DNA of 64,000 nt from Rheum nobile (taxonomy: Eukaryota; Streptophyta; Magnoliopsida; Caryophyllales; Polygonaceae), in contig WOAB01000110.1 of NCBI GenBank assembly GCA_027886185.1, positions 248,001 through 312,000 of the forward strand, given 5' to 3'. This document shows, piece by piece, positions 1 to 11,289 of this stretch; within the stretch, counting starts at the first letter, position 1; every line of letters begins with the position of its first letter. The notes under the pieces were generated by a model. It did not search any database and was not told the origin of the DNA. It saw nothing but the letters and a program-made list of their open reading frames with translations. The translations under genes and the position numbers were made by a program.

Positions 1-2170
1 TCCTCATTATAAACATTGTTCACACATAAACAGTTTTTAAAAAGCCTAGTCTAGAATTTGATTGACTAGCAAGGGAATAATGATGAAACAAATTCAATAT
101 CTTTGCAGCCTAAGATCCGGCCGCCGGCCGCAGGGAATTGAGGAACCGTCCGATTTGAACATGTGATCACATGCAAGTTAACTAGATTTTGTACGTAGGA
201 TCTCTGAAGATTATTTATAATAAATGACAAAAAGATTGCTTAAAATTAAACATATGTATTTTTATAGGTTATATTTTTTTTTAAATACTTATTCGGAACA
301 TGCATGTGATGACATGTACAATTCAAATGAATGTTAATTTGAGGTTGAATTTGATCATGCCTTTTCAATCAACAATAGGTTAAGTGTAACGATATACTCC
401 GTATATCTCAGTAAGAGAAGATATATGATTAGGAGTTACGAAATTAGTGACCTTAACAGAACGTATTGGAATTCAACTAAGTTACTCCGTATGTTTTTCA
501 TACATAACTCAATTTAATGATTACTTATATTTTTGAATAGTTATGTTAGAAAAGTCAAATGATACTTTTTAACAAACGGATAAATTAAACTAGTCAATTT
601 AACCGGAAAGTATATGTCTGAATTCTGATTTATAAATTCATTTATAAGTTCGTCCACCATTATATATCCCACATGGGTGAATTGATTACATTCAATGAGA
701 GATGAAGTTACGGACTTATCGGGTTAAGTTATCAACACTCAATTAATTCAATGATTTAACGATATTATTTCTCAAGTGTTAAATGATGAAAAGGCTTATA
801 TTTAGGAGGAATTTACTCTTTGGTGAACCAACCATATTCCGAATAATCAAACCAGACAGCAAGATAAAAAAATAATAATAAGAGATTAAGTTAACAATTC
901 AGATTAATATTTGCTTTTATATCATACCCTCTTTTTTACATCAGATTATATTAGATATAAATTTGTAATAGTATTAGAGATTGTTGGAATTAATAATACT
1001 CCACAAACGAGAACGATTTGTTCTAGAAGTTTGATTTTCAAGGTTTTGAAAAGTCAAAGATCTATGAAGTAATAATATTTATGGTTTATTAATAATGCAT
1101 CCTGTTTGATGTATTATTTGTCTGAAAGGAATCAAAGCACCCGATTAAGTTTTGATGAAATGACGCAACGCATGTACACGTACGTAATTAATTTTCTTAA
1201 ATATAGTTGGACATTTCACCTGATTGCAACATTTTATACAAATTTATTAGTATTGTATAATTCGCCAATATTTCCATGTTTTAAATTAAGATATGTGTTA
1301 TAAGTTTGTCGCTAGTCTGATAGAGGGAGGAGAAGTAAAATCAAATTTGAACAACCAAAAACAAGTAAAATGGAAAACATTTGACCACAAATAAAATGAT
1401 GTGAACTTCCTATTTTATACCCCAGATTTGAACTACTATATATTACATACAACTTTTTTTTCCGTGTGTGTTTATGTGCATATGCTAAAGGGGAAAAGAC
1501 ATAATATATTTAATTTGTTGCAAACAAATACCCAAGTTGTTATTTTGAAGAATAATTATATTAAATATACTAAAATACACTTATCTTTTCTTTTACAATT
1601 TTTTTCTTTTCGTGTACTTTCACCCGAACAAGATAAAACACCCCAAATTTAAAGATGTTATTAGTTCAAACCGCGAGTAACCGATCCAGAATCTTTTCAA
1701 GACCTACACAGAAGACCAGACCAAAATAATTCAGTTCGTTCCAATTTCGATTTGGTCCAAATCATTCAGGACTCAATTATGGACCCATATAATTAATGTT
1801 TTCTTTTGTTATTTATTTTCTTAATGATTTTGATGACGTAAACATAATAATATTAATAAAATTCTAATTAAGCTATATTTACTATTTTAGGATAAAATAT
1901 TAGTATAATCAAAATTAGGGAATCGAACTCGTGAGAATGGTCACTCTCGTACAAAATGCGAACATCATATCGGTATAAAATATATGTACATGCAAAAAAA
2001 AATACACTACGGAAACTCATGTGCATTCAGACAAAAATATATGCATGTTTTAAATGTATAATTTTTCCTAATTGTGCATATATTTTACACATTATGTACA
2101 TAATTTTTTTAATGTATAAACTATGAACTATAATTATAGCTAAATTAAATTATTTAATAAAAATAAGGGT

Positions 2171-2282
2171 TGGGTGATTGTTTGCAACAAATAGAAAATA
2201 AGGTGTGGTTTTATGCAAACTTTTTTATAACGGGTGATTTGTTGCAAACAAGTATAAATAATGGGTGGTTTTATGCATTTTT
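2171..2282. repeat. imperfect tandem duplication, two copies
   Basis: Two adjacent copies of a segment of roughly 55-60 bp share the core words GGGTGATT, TTGCAA and GTGGTTTTATGCA. They lie in AT-rich DNA and are probably part of an old MITE. Confidence 0.5.
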
Positions 2283-3242
2283 CCCTATGTTTAAAGAGTA
2301 TTTTCAAATTGTTTTCTAAAATAGATGGGATAAATTCATTAAAAAAATAAATGTAGAAAAAATATAAACTTCAATTTTGGTAGAATGTAAAAAACGTAAA
2401 TAGAAGATAAAAAGGATAATACTATCCAAAAACAAGAGTGAGTGAAATCTAATTGTTGTAAGAGTTCTCTTTGTGGTTTAGATAGGATCAAATGCATGTA
2501 CCTCATTTTTTAAGGCTCAAATTAATACAATTATAAAAAAAGATTGTCATTCTAGAGTTTGACATACTTATTAAAAAATACAATAATTATTCTATATTTA
2601 TAATTATTTAATAACTCATTTTAATTATAACCAATAAACATGAAAAATAACATCGTAACTCACAAATAAATTTTTACTTACATCTTTTCTTTACAAAAAT
2701 TTTAGGCTACTTTTTTTTATACTGAAAGAGTAATTATTTTTATTGTTGTAAGAATTCATGACTTAAACTCAGAGACCTCCAGTAAAAGAAAAGATTTATT
2801 ACCACCCACATAACCTTTACGATACATACTTTATTTTTTTAAGAACTTTTATTTTATAAAATTGCCTTATAAAAATCCTTCAACAAAAGTTGCCTACAAA
2901 ATGCTATGTTTTCCCAAGAAAGTTTGCCACAAAGTATTATGCAATTGAAAATTACTTTTGTTCAACTATATGAAGTACTAAAATTATAAACTTTCCAATT
3001 TTCTGTCACATCATAAATGAGTGACGCTATATAATCTCCCATCACTAAAATGGCCATCCCAAACCCAAAAAAAGAAAAGAACAATCTCTTGAGATAATGA
3101 GAAGAGGTTGGATGATTCATCATCTAATTATCTAACAAATACTATATAGATTAAATAAAGAAAAAAGGGTTATCGTATGATGATATATATGTGGGACCCA
3201 ATCGTAAAATGAATAGACGCGGATTATACACGGAGTATAACG

Positions 3243-3268
3243 ATTAAGATTAAGATTAAGATTAAGAT
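3243..3268. repeat. (ATTAAG)n microsatellite
   Basis: Four and a bit perfect copies of the hexamer ATTAAG. Confidence 0.85.
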
Positions 3269-5446
3269 ACCCAATAATCCATTTCCAAGTTACAAGTGTT
3301 TTGTGTGTTGTTGTGTCCCCCGAAAGCGATGAAAACACATCCACACTTGCTTTTTAGAATCTTCTGCACTTGATATCTTGTTGGACTCAACCAAAATTGC
3401 GTATAATAAATGGTTTCTAGATGTTTTTTTAAAGTTATGTTGCGTAGCATAATAATATTGCGAATTAAAGTTATAGGGAGTATGTTTTTTTATGATATCA
3501 TCGACTAATAATATTGAGGTGAAATCGTACTAGGCACACCCTCAAAATTACTGTGTACACATCTTAATCTCGGAAATATCATTTTTTCTTTAAGTTGGAT
3601 TTTCATTTGCTATAACAATAACATGGTAAATAGCTAGTTTACTCGTGGTCTAGTCCCCTGAGAAAATATTTGACAAATCAAAGCCTTCAAACACGAGTTG
3701 CCTTTCTCCGTTTTACTCTTACTGATGGTGGATTCTGAATTTTTTAAAAATCGTCTTGGAATTTATAGTTGCACTTTGTTATGATTTATATATTTATTTA
3801 TTATTTTTTGCGTATTTTTTTAGGTCTTCGATTTTGATGTTGAACAATGAGTATTTTTCTATATTTTGAATCTCGAATATGGGTACAAAGCAAAACATTC
3901 TATAGTGAAGAAGCTAGATAGCATAAACAATGATGGGATTTACAAAGAAAAGTATATGAATATATTGTTTATAAATTTAATCCAATGAATAAATCAGTAA
4001 AAATGTGTGAAATTTGGGATGCACGAAGTAATTCTGGAATGCGTGAAAACTATACTTTATATTTCGAGATAGAGCTGTTTGGATTTGATCATATTGAATT
4101 TGGATGGTTATTTAATTGGGCTGTTTTGGATAATATCATGATTTAGGTTAAGTAGGGTTAATTACGGACTTACGGGCCTTTAACAGATATCAGCCCAGCT
4201 AGCTACTTGCAAATAATTGCAAAGTCCCAAAATCTAGCTGGACTCAACTACTCAACCAAGGCTAAAGAGATGGATGGTCATTTATAATAAATTTTGGAAT
4301 TTGTTCTAGTTGAAGTATAATAATGTATTAAATTGTATTATATTATAATAAAATTTATAATTTAATGTATGATGATGCAAATTAATACTCTCTTCGAATT
4401 GACAATACTGGATGGTTTAGAGAATGAATTTTGATCAAGTACAATTGTGGTTGGGAGTGAATTAGTTAAATTATTAATTATCCTTATTTAATTAATCCAC
4501 TTCTCATTTATTTTGTTCTTCCCAAAATAAAGTGAAGTTGAGTGTTAATGTGTGGAGTATGGACCACTAAAAATGTCTAATTTAATACCAAATATCAAAT
4601 TCTAAACGACAGAGAAAAACTTTTAAGGAAGAGGAGAATCATTTTTACCTCTACATTAATAATTTTCGTATTATTGATCTGAGGGAGTATAATTTAATGT
4701 ATTTAGAATGAGGATCCAAACATACCCAAATTAAATTCACTATGATTTAGATGTATAAGACTCAGAGTTTCTGAATTCATTAATCCTAATAAAATTCCAT
4801 CTAATTCAATTACCTTTTTCTTAATTTACTACTTCGTAATTGGCTCATTTTAGCGTCATTTAAGATACGATTGGATTCTCTTTAAAATGCATTATACTAG
4901 ATAATTAAAAAAAATCATGTTATCTTAAAATTCTAAAAATTCTCGATTACAATAGAGCGAGATATGCCCTTCATTCATTTATACTTTTTTTTTTCAAGTA
5001 TTTTCAGAAACTCCAAAAACATTTACCACAAAATTTCACATTGGAAAATTACCTCACTTCGAAAAAGTAACTTTGACTAGTATAAGCGACCAAATGGGGT
5101 ATAAGGGAGGATTACAATTATCATGGAGTATCACATGGTTGACACATTCAATATTTTCTTGGTTCATGCTCTTATGACTCACGAAAACACAAGGCAAAAC
5201 AAAATATTTGAATCTTACAAATATATTTTAAAGAAAATCAAAATGACGTACGAGTCGATGAACACGGAATTGTCAACACTAATTGGTTAATTTGAAGAAT
5301 GTCAAGAAAGAAAAATAGAGAAATATCACAAGAATTAGCTATTCAACTACTAAAAAAAAATGATTATAAGATAGTCATGACATAAATTTGATTTTAGAAT
5401 TATATTGTATTAAGTTGAATTATGGAATCCTTAAACTTATCTTGTA

Positions 5447-5529
5447 TTGCTGAAAGGATAGGGTACGGTAGACACACACCGTACCTATCCTATCAGCAAG
5501 CAAAAACATGTCACAAATACTATAAATAG
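5447..5529. promoter_or_regulatory. strong hairpin just upstream of a TATA box (LTR-like promoter remnant)
   Basis: Positions 5447-5499 form a hairpin with about 22-bp arms, one mismatch and one bulge, around an 8-base loop (arms start TTGCTGA and end TCAGCAA). TATAAATAG follows at 5521-5529. The next 160 bases are not open for any known protein and look like the transcribed part of a solo LTR or another transposon promoter. No partner LTR was seen in the window. Confidence 0.45.
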
Positions 5530-5699
5530 CCCGAGATATGCCTCTTTGAGGAATCTTTGATTCTAGATCCAATTTTCCGATTGTAGGTTATATATATATG
5601 GTTGATTCTCGTATAGCTGCAAAGAGAGTTTGTTGTAATCTTCTTCGTATTTCTTGTATAACGAACGCGTTCAATCGATAACCAACGTTAACAAAACTC

Positions 5700-6100
5700 A
5701 TCCATTTGAATCATCTCTCAATAAAGACTAGAAAGTAGCTTACTCTTTACAAAGATACATAACACATTACACACATGTGCATCTGATTTCCAGACGCCAT
5801 AAATACAATGGTCCTCCTCTAGCCCTACCACTACACACACATTGCACAAATATGTTCACCAAATTACTTGATTTTGATCAATTTTGAGCACCAAAAACTG
5901 CATCTTGAGGCAGAGCAATAAATGGGTTCTTCAGTTGCTCAAATCATTCGTCATCAATCAGCCCAAAATTACAGAAATGTGTCGCCTCGCCTCTCTCTCT
6001 CCACAGCTCCGCAGTAGCAGGGAGAGAGAGGTCGTGTTTACTGTTGCCAACAACTCTTCTCATTTAATGCGTTTTTCTTCTTCTCTAACTCCCCCTTTTC
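5700..6100. other. upstream region of the GDSL esterase gene
   Basis: Intergenic DNA leading into the promoter. It contains a CT-rich patch near 5990-6100 typical of plant core promoters and no recognisable gene. Confidence 0.5.
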
Positions 6101-6103
6101 ATT

Positions 6104-6110
6104 TATAAAC
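6104..6110 (+). promoter_or_regulatory. TATA box of the GDSL esterase gene
   Basis: TATAAAC lies in a pyrimidine-rich context 106 bp upstream of the ATG, a normal distance for a plant gene with a short 5' leader. Confidence 0.6.
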
Positions 6111-6215
6111 CCCCAAATTGGATGTTTCCCAAATTGTTCATCCCTAATTTCCTCCTTCTCGTTGTTTCTTGCTTCTTCTTCATCACCAGCGCCCGCATTT
6201 TTCATCAAAGGAGAG

Positions 6216-9200
6216 ATGGTGGGGCCCAGGAGACCGCAATTCGTGCTCTTCGGTTCCTCAATCGTGCAGCTCAGCTTCGGCAACAGCGGTTGGGGCGCCA
6301 TGCTTTCTGATATCTATTCTCGCAAGGTTTAAAAAAGAATTCTTTTGTTGTATTTTTTGCGATTCTTACCACTTTTTTATATGGTTGGGGTATTATTGAT
6401 TTTGAGGAGTCACATGATACATGTTTGGAATGCACAATTTGTCATATTATTTGTTTAGAAACTGGACTGTTAGGTTTGGGAGGCTGTGATATGGCTTGTT
6501 CATGAGAACTGATCTGATCCATTTATTCAAGCTCTTGAAAGTGGATAAATTTTTGGTGAAGACCAAGAATAGTTTTAGCTTGTAATGCATAGTTTGAGCT
6601 GCATAATCTATGGTGCTATATAAAAGAAGTGGTTTTGGTATAGACTTAAGTGATAACAAGGCCTCACTGTTTAGATTTACATTGTAAATAAAGGCTACAT
6701 TGATGAGTAGTTTAAGTGTTTGAGCTTGGCTGTAAATCCTGTATTTCATAAAATTCAATTGGACATGAATTTCACCTCATATTGAGATTTGATAGTTGAT
6801 ACATTTTGTGTGTGTGTGTGTCAGAATTAAAATAATCCGTAGATGCTTTCTAGAGTTTGGAAAAATTTATAATGTAGGTGTCTTTGAATTAACATAAACC
6901 AGAGAATGAAAACTGAAAAGAGGAAACGAAAAACCGAGTTATGATCCCTCCTCTCTGTTGCACTATCAAGTATGTAAGAGCCTCTGAAATTTCTCAACAG
7001 GCACTTTGAGAAAGATATAAGATAAGAATTTTGTTTTCTTGTAACACTAAAAGCTTATTTGATCTAGACTACAAAAAAGCTAATTTGGTCAGATTATAAT
7101 CATTGGAGGATAAACCAATTGTAAATTTGTAATATCTAGATCTTCATTGTTTGTAATGATCTCTGCTTCTATTTTTTTTGTGGATAACTGTTTTTCTGCA
7201 CCTTGGCAATTGTCTTTGTTAATGTTTCATATGCTTTTGCCCCTGCAGCATACACTTATGCATGCCTTGACTTTAAGAGTTATTCAAATGTATCAATCAT
7301 CAAACAAAAGAAAACATATCTCTGTCTTAATTGATCTTCTTTTAATCATTACGAGCATCTTTTGAATCTAATATCCTACAGGCAGACATAGTAGTACGTG
7401 GATACTTTGGTTGGAACTCTCGCCGTGCACTTCAAATCCTTGACAAAGTCTTCCCAAAGGTGTGGTATTTGTTGTCTTCTTCATTGATGTGATGTCCTGC
7501 ATTCTGAGCATACTGTTTTTTCAGATTTATTAGCTAATTTGTGCTCGAGGTTCCTCCATTCTTTCTGCTCCTCATTTTGCCATAGTAGATGTTAGTATAT
7601 TTGAGTAAATAGCTTGAGATAGCTAATTGAATAAGAAATATTTAATTATGTTATGCCAAATAGATGCTGTGCTAGACTTTGTGTAGAAGGATGAACTTAG
7701 CAAGATGAAGGTATGAAAGATTCTGTTCACTTCAGTAAATTTTTGATCTGGTGTTTGCCTTTCTTGGTTTTAGGATGATGTCATACAACCTTCTTTGGTG
7801 ATAGTTTACTTTGGAGGTAATGATTCCATGGGACCTCATTCGTCAGGCCTTGGACCTCATGTTCCGCTTCCAGAATATGTTGAGAACATGAGAAAGATTG
7901 CCAATCATCTCAAGGTACTAACTTTTAAACCAAACGAAGTATTCTTGAAATTTTATTTCTTCTATAAATCCTTAAACTTATCTTCTATTGTAGGATATAT
8001 ATATATATGGGTAATTTGTAGCATGTTATCTATGAATACGGATAGCAATTTGTTGTTGACACTTGACAGGGTCATGGATACAAGCACTCTTTTCCCCTTC
8101 TTCTCCTACAAAGATTTCTTAATATAAAAGTAAATAAATAGTTTACTGATCAGAATAAAACAAAATATAAAATGCCAAAAGAATATTTCAATGAAGAATT
8201 AAACAAAATATAAAATGCCGAATCCAGTGTATGTATTCAGAAGCCTGCCATAGTGATTGCACCTTTCCCCTCACCGCTAAATTTTTAATACCATATGAGC
8301 TTGTACCACATCCAAGCCAAGCTCTCATACAACTTAACTCCTAACACAAGATTTTTCTGAATTTAGAGCCTTTCAGATTCAATACGGATCATTTTCCTCA
8401 GTTGCCCTCCAGTCAACGAGGACAAAATTCGAGAAAATACAAGGTTATTTGATCAGCTCAGCTCTCCTTTGCTTCTTAGTTGTTGTTTTCCAAATTGCTG
8501 ACCCTATATACACTTGTTTTGAACCAGCACAATATTCAGTGAGCTAGTTCGGACAAATGAACTATGCCGCACCTATTCTGAAGCCTGCTTAGATCTATGC
8601 AAAGAGATGAACATTAAGGTTGTTGATCTTTGGACTGCACTTCAGAAGAGGGAGGATTGGCAGACCGCTTGTTTCACGTAAGTTCCTTATGATTATTTCT
8701 GCATGTCTTGTAGTGGAATAATATAAAGAGATGTTATATTTGCAGAATTTGGAGTTTAAGGAAAGTAAAGTAGAAGTTACTATTATCACAACACAGCAAG
8801 AACAGATCTTAGAGGCTGTGTTCATACCATTCTCATAGGCAAAACAAGGGCCTCAAACTTTCCCTGTTTTGGAGCTGTTTAAAGCCACTCAATGATCTAA
8901 TATTTGTCGTAAATAACAAAATGGTCTTTCTAACCTATGCCCTAAGGTTAAGAATTCCCGTTTTACAAACTGTTCCCTAAAAAGGAATGCTTAAACCCTT
9001 TTAAGATAAAATAAAATCTAATATTTGCATAATAAGGTGCTTAAACCAATAACAAAATTCCACAAACAGAATCATTTTACAGAATGTAACTACAATAGAT
9101 TGACATAACGCAAACTCAATTGTAGCATTAGTAACACATTCTCTTCTGAATATCTATGGGATCTCCATTTTTATTAGGTGCCGTTCATGTTGAATTTATC

Positions 9201-9458
9201 CTATTTATCTCTAATATCGTTTTTTCGCCTTGTGGTGAGGCCAGTGATGGGATTCATTTATCAGCAGAGGGGAGCAAGATAGTGGTGGAGGAGATACTGA
9301 AGGTGGTCAAAGAAGCTGAATGGAAGCCAAGCTTGCACTGGAATTCAATGCCCACAGAGTTCTCTGAAGACTCTCCATATGATCTCGTTGCTTCTGACGG
9401 GAACACGACTCTCAACCCTTCTGAATGGACCTACTACAGGGAGATCCAGTGGGACTAA
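6216..9458 (+). CDS. GDSL esterase/lipase, CPRD49 type
   Basis: Six exons join in frame: 6216-6326, 7382-7459, 7774-7914, 8367-8443, 8528-8677 and 9245-9458, giving 256 aa, the usual length for CPRD49-like SGNH hydrolases. The motifs are in order. Block I reads FGSSIVQ with probable nucleophile Ser15; the Asp of classic GDSL is Ser here, as is usual in this subgroup. Block II has RGYFGWNS (Gly44 region). Block III is FGGND (Gly78, Asn79). Block V is DGIHLSAEG with Asp187 and His190 of the catalytic triad. There is no signal peptide, which fits the CPRD49 branch. Members are esterases of uncertain physiological substrate, some induced by drought. The ATG at 6216 is chosen because it starts the conserved MVGP N-terminus. 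All introns are GT-AG. A decayed or alternative product is unlikely. Confidence 0.93.
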
Positions 9459-9876
9459 AGACCCATCAGCATCACTTGATTATTGTTTGTGTTGGTGATC
9501 TTGAGTTCAGATTGGTTGAACTCGAGACTTTGTTTAATGATTTTAGAAGACTTTTTATAGGTGATATTCTCTGTCTGAAAATTTTTGTGGTCTTTGAACT
9601 TGGTCACAACTTTTCTCAAGACTTTTTAGGTTTGGAAGTTTGGAGTTGGAAGCTATGGAACTTATCCTTGTACCTTGCATTCAGACATAACTGAAATCAT
9701 GATTTGTCAGAATTTAAGTGTGTTTACAGAAGTTGATTAATTGAGTTTGAGATTTGTGGAGATTTAGGTTGTTGCGGTATTTTTTGTAGAGCAATGAGGA
9801 CTCCAGAGGAAGATTAATTGAAATTGTGATATTAAGAATTAGTATTTCATGGAAATCCAGTTAAAAAGTTGCAAAC
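9459..9876. other. 3' flank of the GDSL esterase gene
   Basis: The probable 3' untranslated region, rich in T and A, runs up to the tRNA terminator. No further gene is visible. Confidence 0.5.
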
Positions 9877-9885
9877 AAAAAAAAA
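9877..9885 (-). terminator. Pol III terminator of tRNA-Asn
   Basis: A run of nine T on the minus strand lies 10 bp beyond the 3' end of the tRNA gene, the expected RNA polymerase III stop signal. Confidence 0.75.
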
Positions 9886-9894
9886 GGGAAATAT

Positions 9895-9918
9895 CGCTAG
9901 AAGGAGGGGTTGAACCTC

Positions 9919-9951
<33 letters not shown>

Positions 9952-9968
9952 AACTGAGCTATTCCAGC
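9895..9968 (-). tRNA. tRNA-Asn, anticodon GUU
   Basis: The minus strand gives a complete 74-nt cloverleaf with no intron. The D-arm carries the A box TAGCTCAGTTGG. The anticodon stem TGTGG/CCACA closes the loop CTGTTAA with anticodon GTT. The T-arm reads GGAGGTTCAACCCCTCC as B box. The acceptor strands GCTGGAA and TTCTAGC pair except for one G-T. It decodes AAC and AAU in cytosolic translation. All elements look functional and a T-run terminator follows. Confidence 0.96.
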
Positions 9969-10341
9969 TTTGTGTTAGTATATTCTCCCAAATATTTAAG
10001 TTTTTGAGCAACCAACTTTCGATTAATGTACACTAAATTGTACGAATATTCAAAGATAATGGCAAGTTGCAATCTAGTCAAAATTTGGTATTTATGCAAA
10101 GTTCGATGAGTGATCGAAATTAAAATAAAATGAATTTAACTACACATTTTCTAAATTTATGGACCGATAAACTGAGGTCGAACACGTAATTATATAATTT
10201 TAATGAAATTTCTTACTAAAATCAATGGATAATAAGATCAGTATTAGTGTTTTTTGTGGGAAAAAAATAAAAATAGCTAAATGAGGGTTTGACCTCAAAT
10301 TCGTTTTATAACATGCATATGTTTAATTTAACTTTATTTAT
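9969..10341. other. AT-rich spacer
   Basis: No gene or clear repeat. The right edge carries TTTA repeats that form the tail of the LINE fragment which follows. Confidence 0.5.
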
Positions 10342-10990
10342 TTATTTATTAGGTAAAAATTAGACTTAAAACCACATAAGAATCGATTTCTCAGTGTATA
10401 ACATCATTTCGGATGAGAATTACAAATTCTAGACTATCTCGAAAATCATCCAAGGAACTCTACTGGACCGTCTTAGCGATGAAATCGGTCACCATATTTG
10501 TTTCTCGGAAGACGTGAGAAATCTACATCGAAGAAAACAGTTGTAAAACACACATGATATCAGAAATTAACATTTCAATATCTCATGGACAGTGACAGAT
10601 TTGATTAAGAACATTCACAATGCTAAGGTTATCGCATTCAAGTTGAATGTCGGTAATGCCTAATTCATAAGCCTTTACCAGGGCATTTTTTATTGTCAAA
10701 GTTTCTGTTTTTAACGGGGTTGAGATACCACATTTATCTCCAAAGAAGGAGATTGGTTTACCCGTGTTGTTCCTGAAAATGTAGCAAAAGCTAGATTCAC
10801 CATTAGTTTTGGTGGATCCATCTGTATTGATTTTAATAATATTATCCGATGGTTTTTTTCATTTCTTTATTGGTCGTCTAACAATGTTCGTTTTAAGTAT
10901 TTTTTGTTTGTCTTTTGCTAAACAGTCAGGGTTTCAGCTCTTCATTTTATTTCAATTCTCAATTTATTTTTTAATATAAATTAGTACATC
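10342..10990 (-). mobile_element. LINE (non-LTR retrotransposon) 3' fragment, RNase H domain, copy 1
   Basis: On the minus strand a degenerate reading frame resembles the RVT_3-type RNase H that ends many plant LINE polyproteins. It retains KINTDGST, ETLT and LECDN, so the three acidic positions are present. An in-frame TGA and a shift interrupt it just upstream. The sequence ends in TAAA repeats at 10335-10345 on the minus strand, typical of a LINE tail. A second, closely similar copy lies at 44024-44690. Only the 3' end was inserted, as usual for 5'-truncated LINEs. Confidence 0.8.
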
Positions 10991-11197
10991 CTTTATAGAA
11001 TCGACATTTTACAACAACAGACCGTTAACTCTTCTTGATTTGCTTACCGTACTTCACAAGATCTGGTTATTTGATTTAAATTTTCCAACACCAAATGCCA
11101 ATTACGAATGAAATGTTGGTTTGGGCCAATTTTTGAAAGAAATAGTAATTGTAGATAGCTTTGGCATTTGTTTTTGGAAGTTGGATTTGCCGACTCT

Positions 11198-11204
11198 TAT
11201 AAAT
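11198..11204 (+). promoter_or_regulatory. TATA box of the NFXL2-type gene
   Basis: TATAAAT lies 86 bp upstream of the start codon, followed by a CA-rich leader. Confidence 0.6.
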
Positions 11205-11289
11205 TCCCCAGATAACAGATCACCTCGTTCACACAGCAACTGAAAGTCTGCAACTCATCAAACACATTGACTCTGTTATCTCCGACGAG

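Larger units (their letters stand above)
1..5440. other. AT-rich intergenic DNA, no gene supported
   Basis: Only short open frames with biased, low-complexity composition occur here, and none resembles a protein family I know. The stretch contains homopolymer runs, a short microsatellite at about 3243 and a small direct duplication near 2171-2282. Scattered motifs such as CTCCGTAT suggest remnants of MITEs, but boundaries cannot be drawn. Confidence 0.6.
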
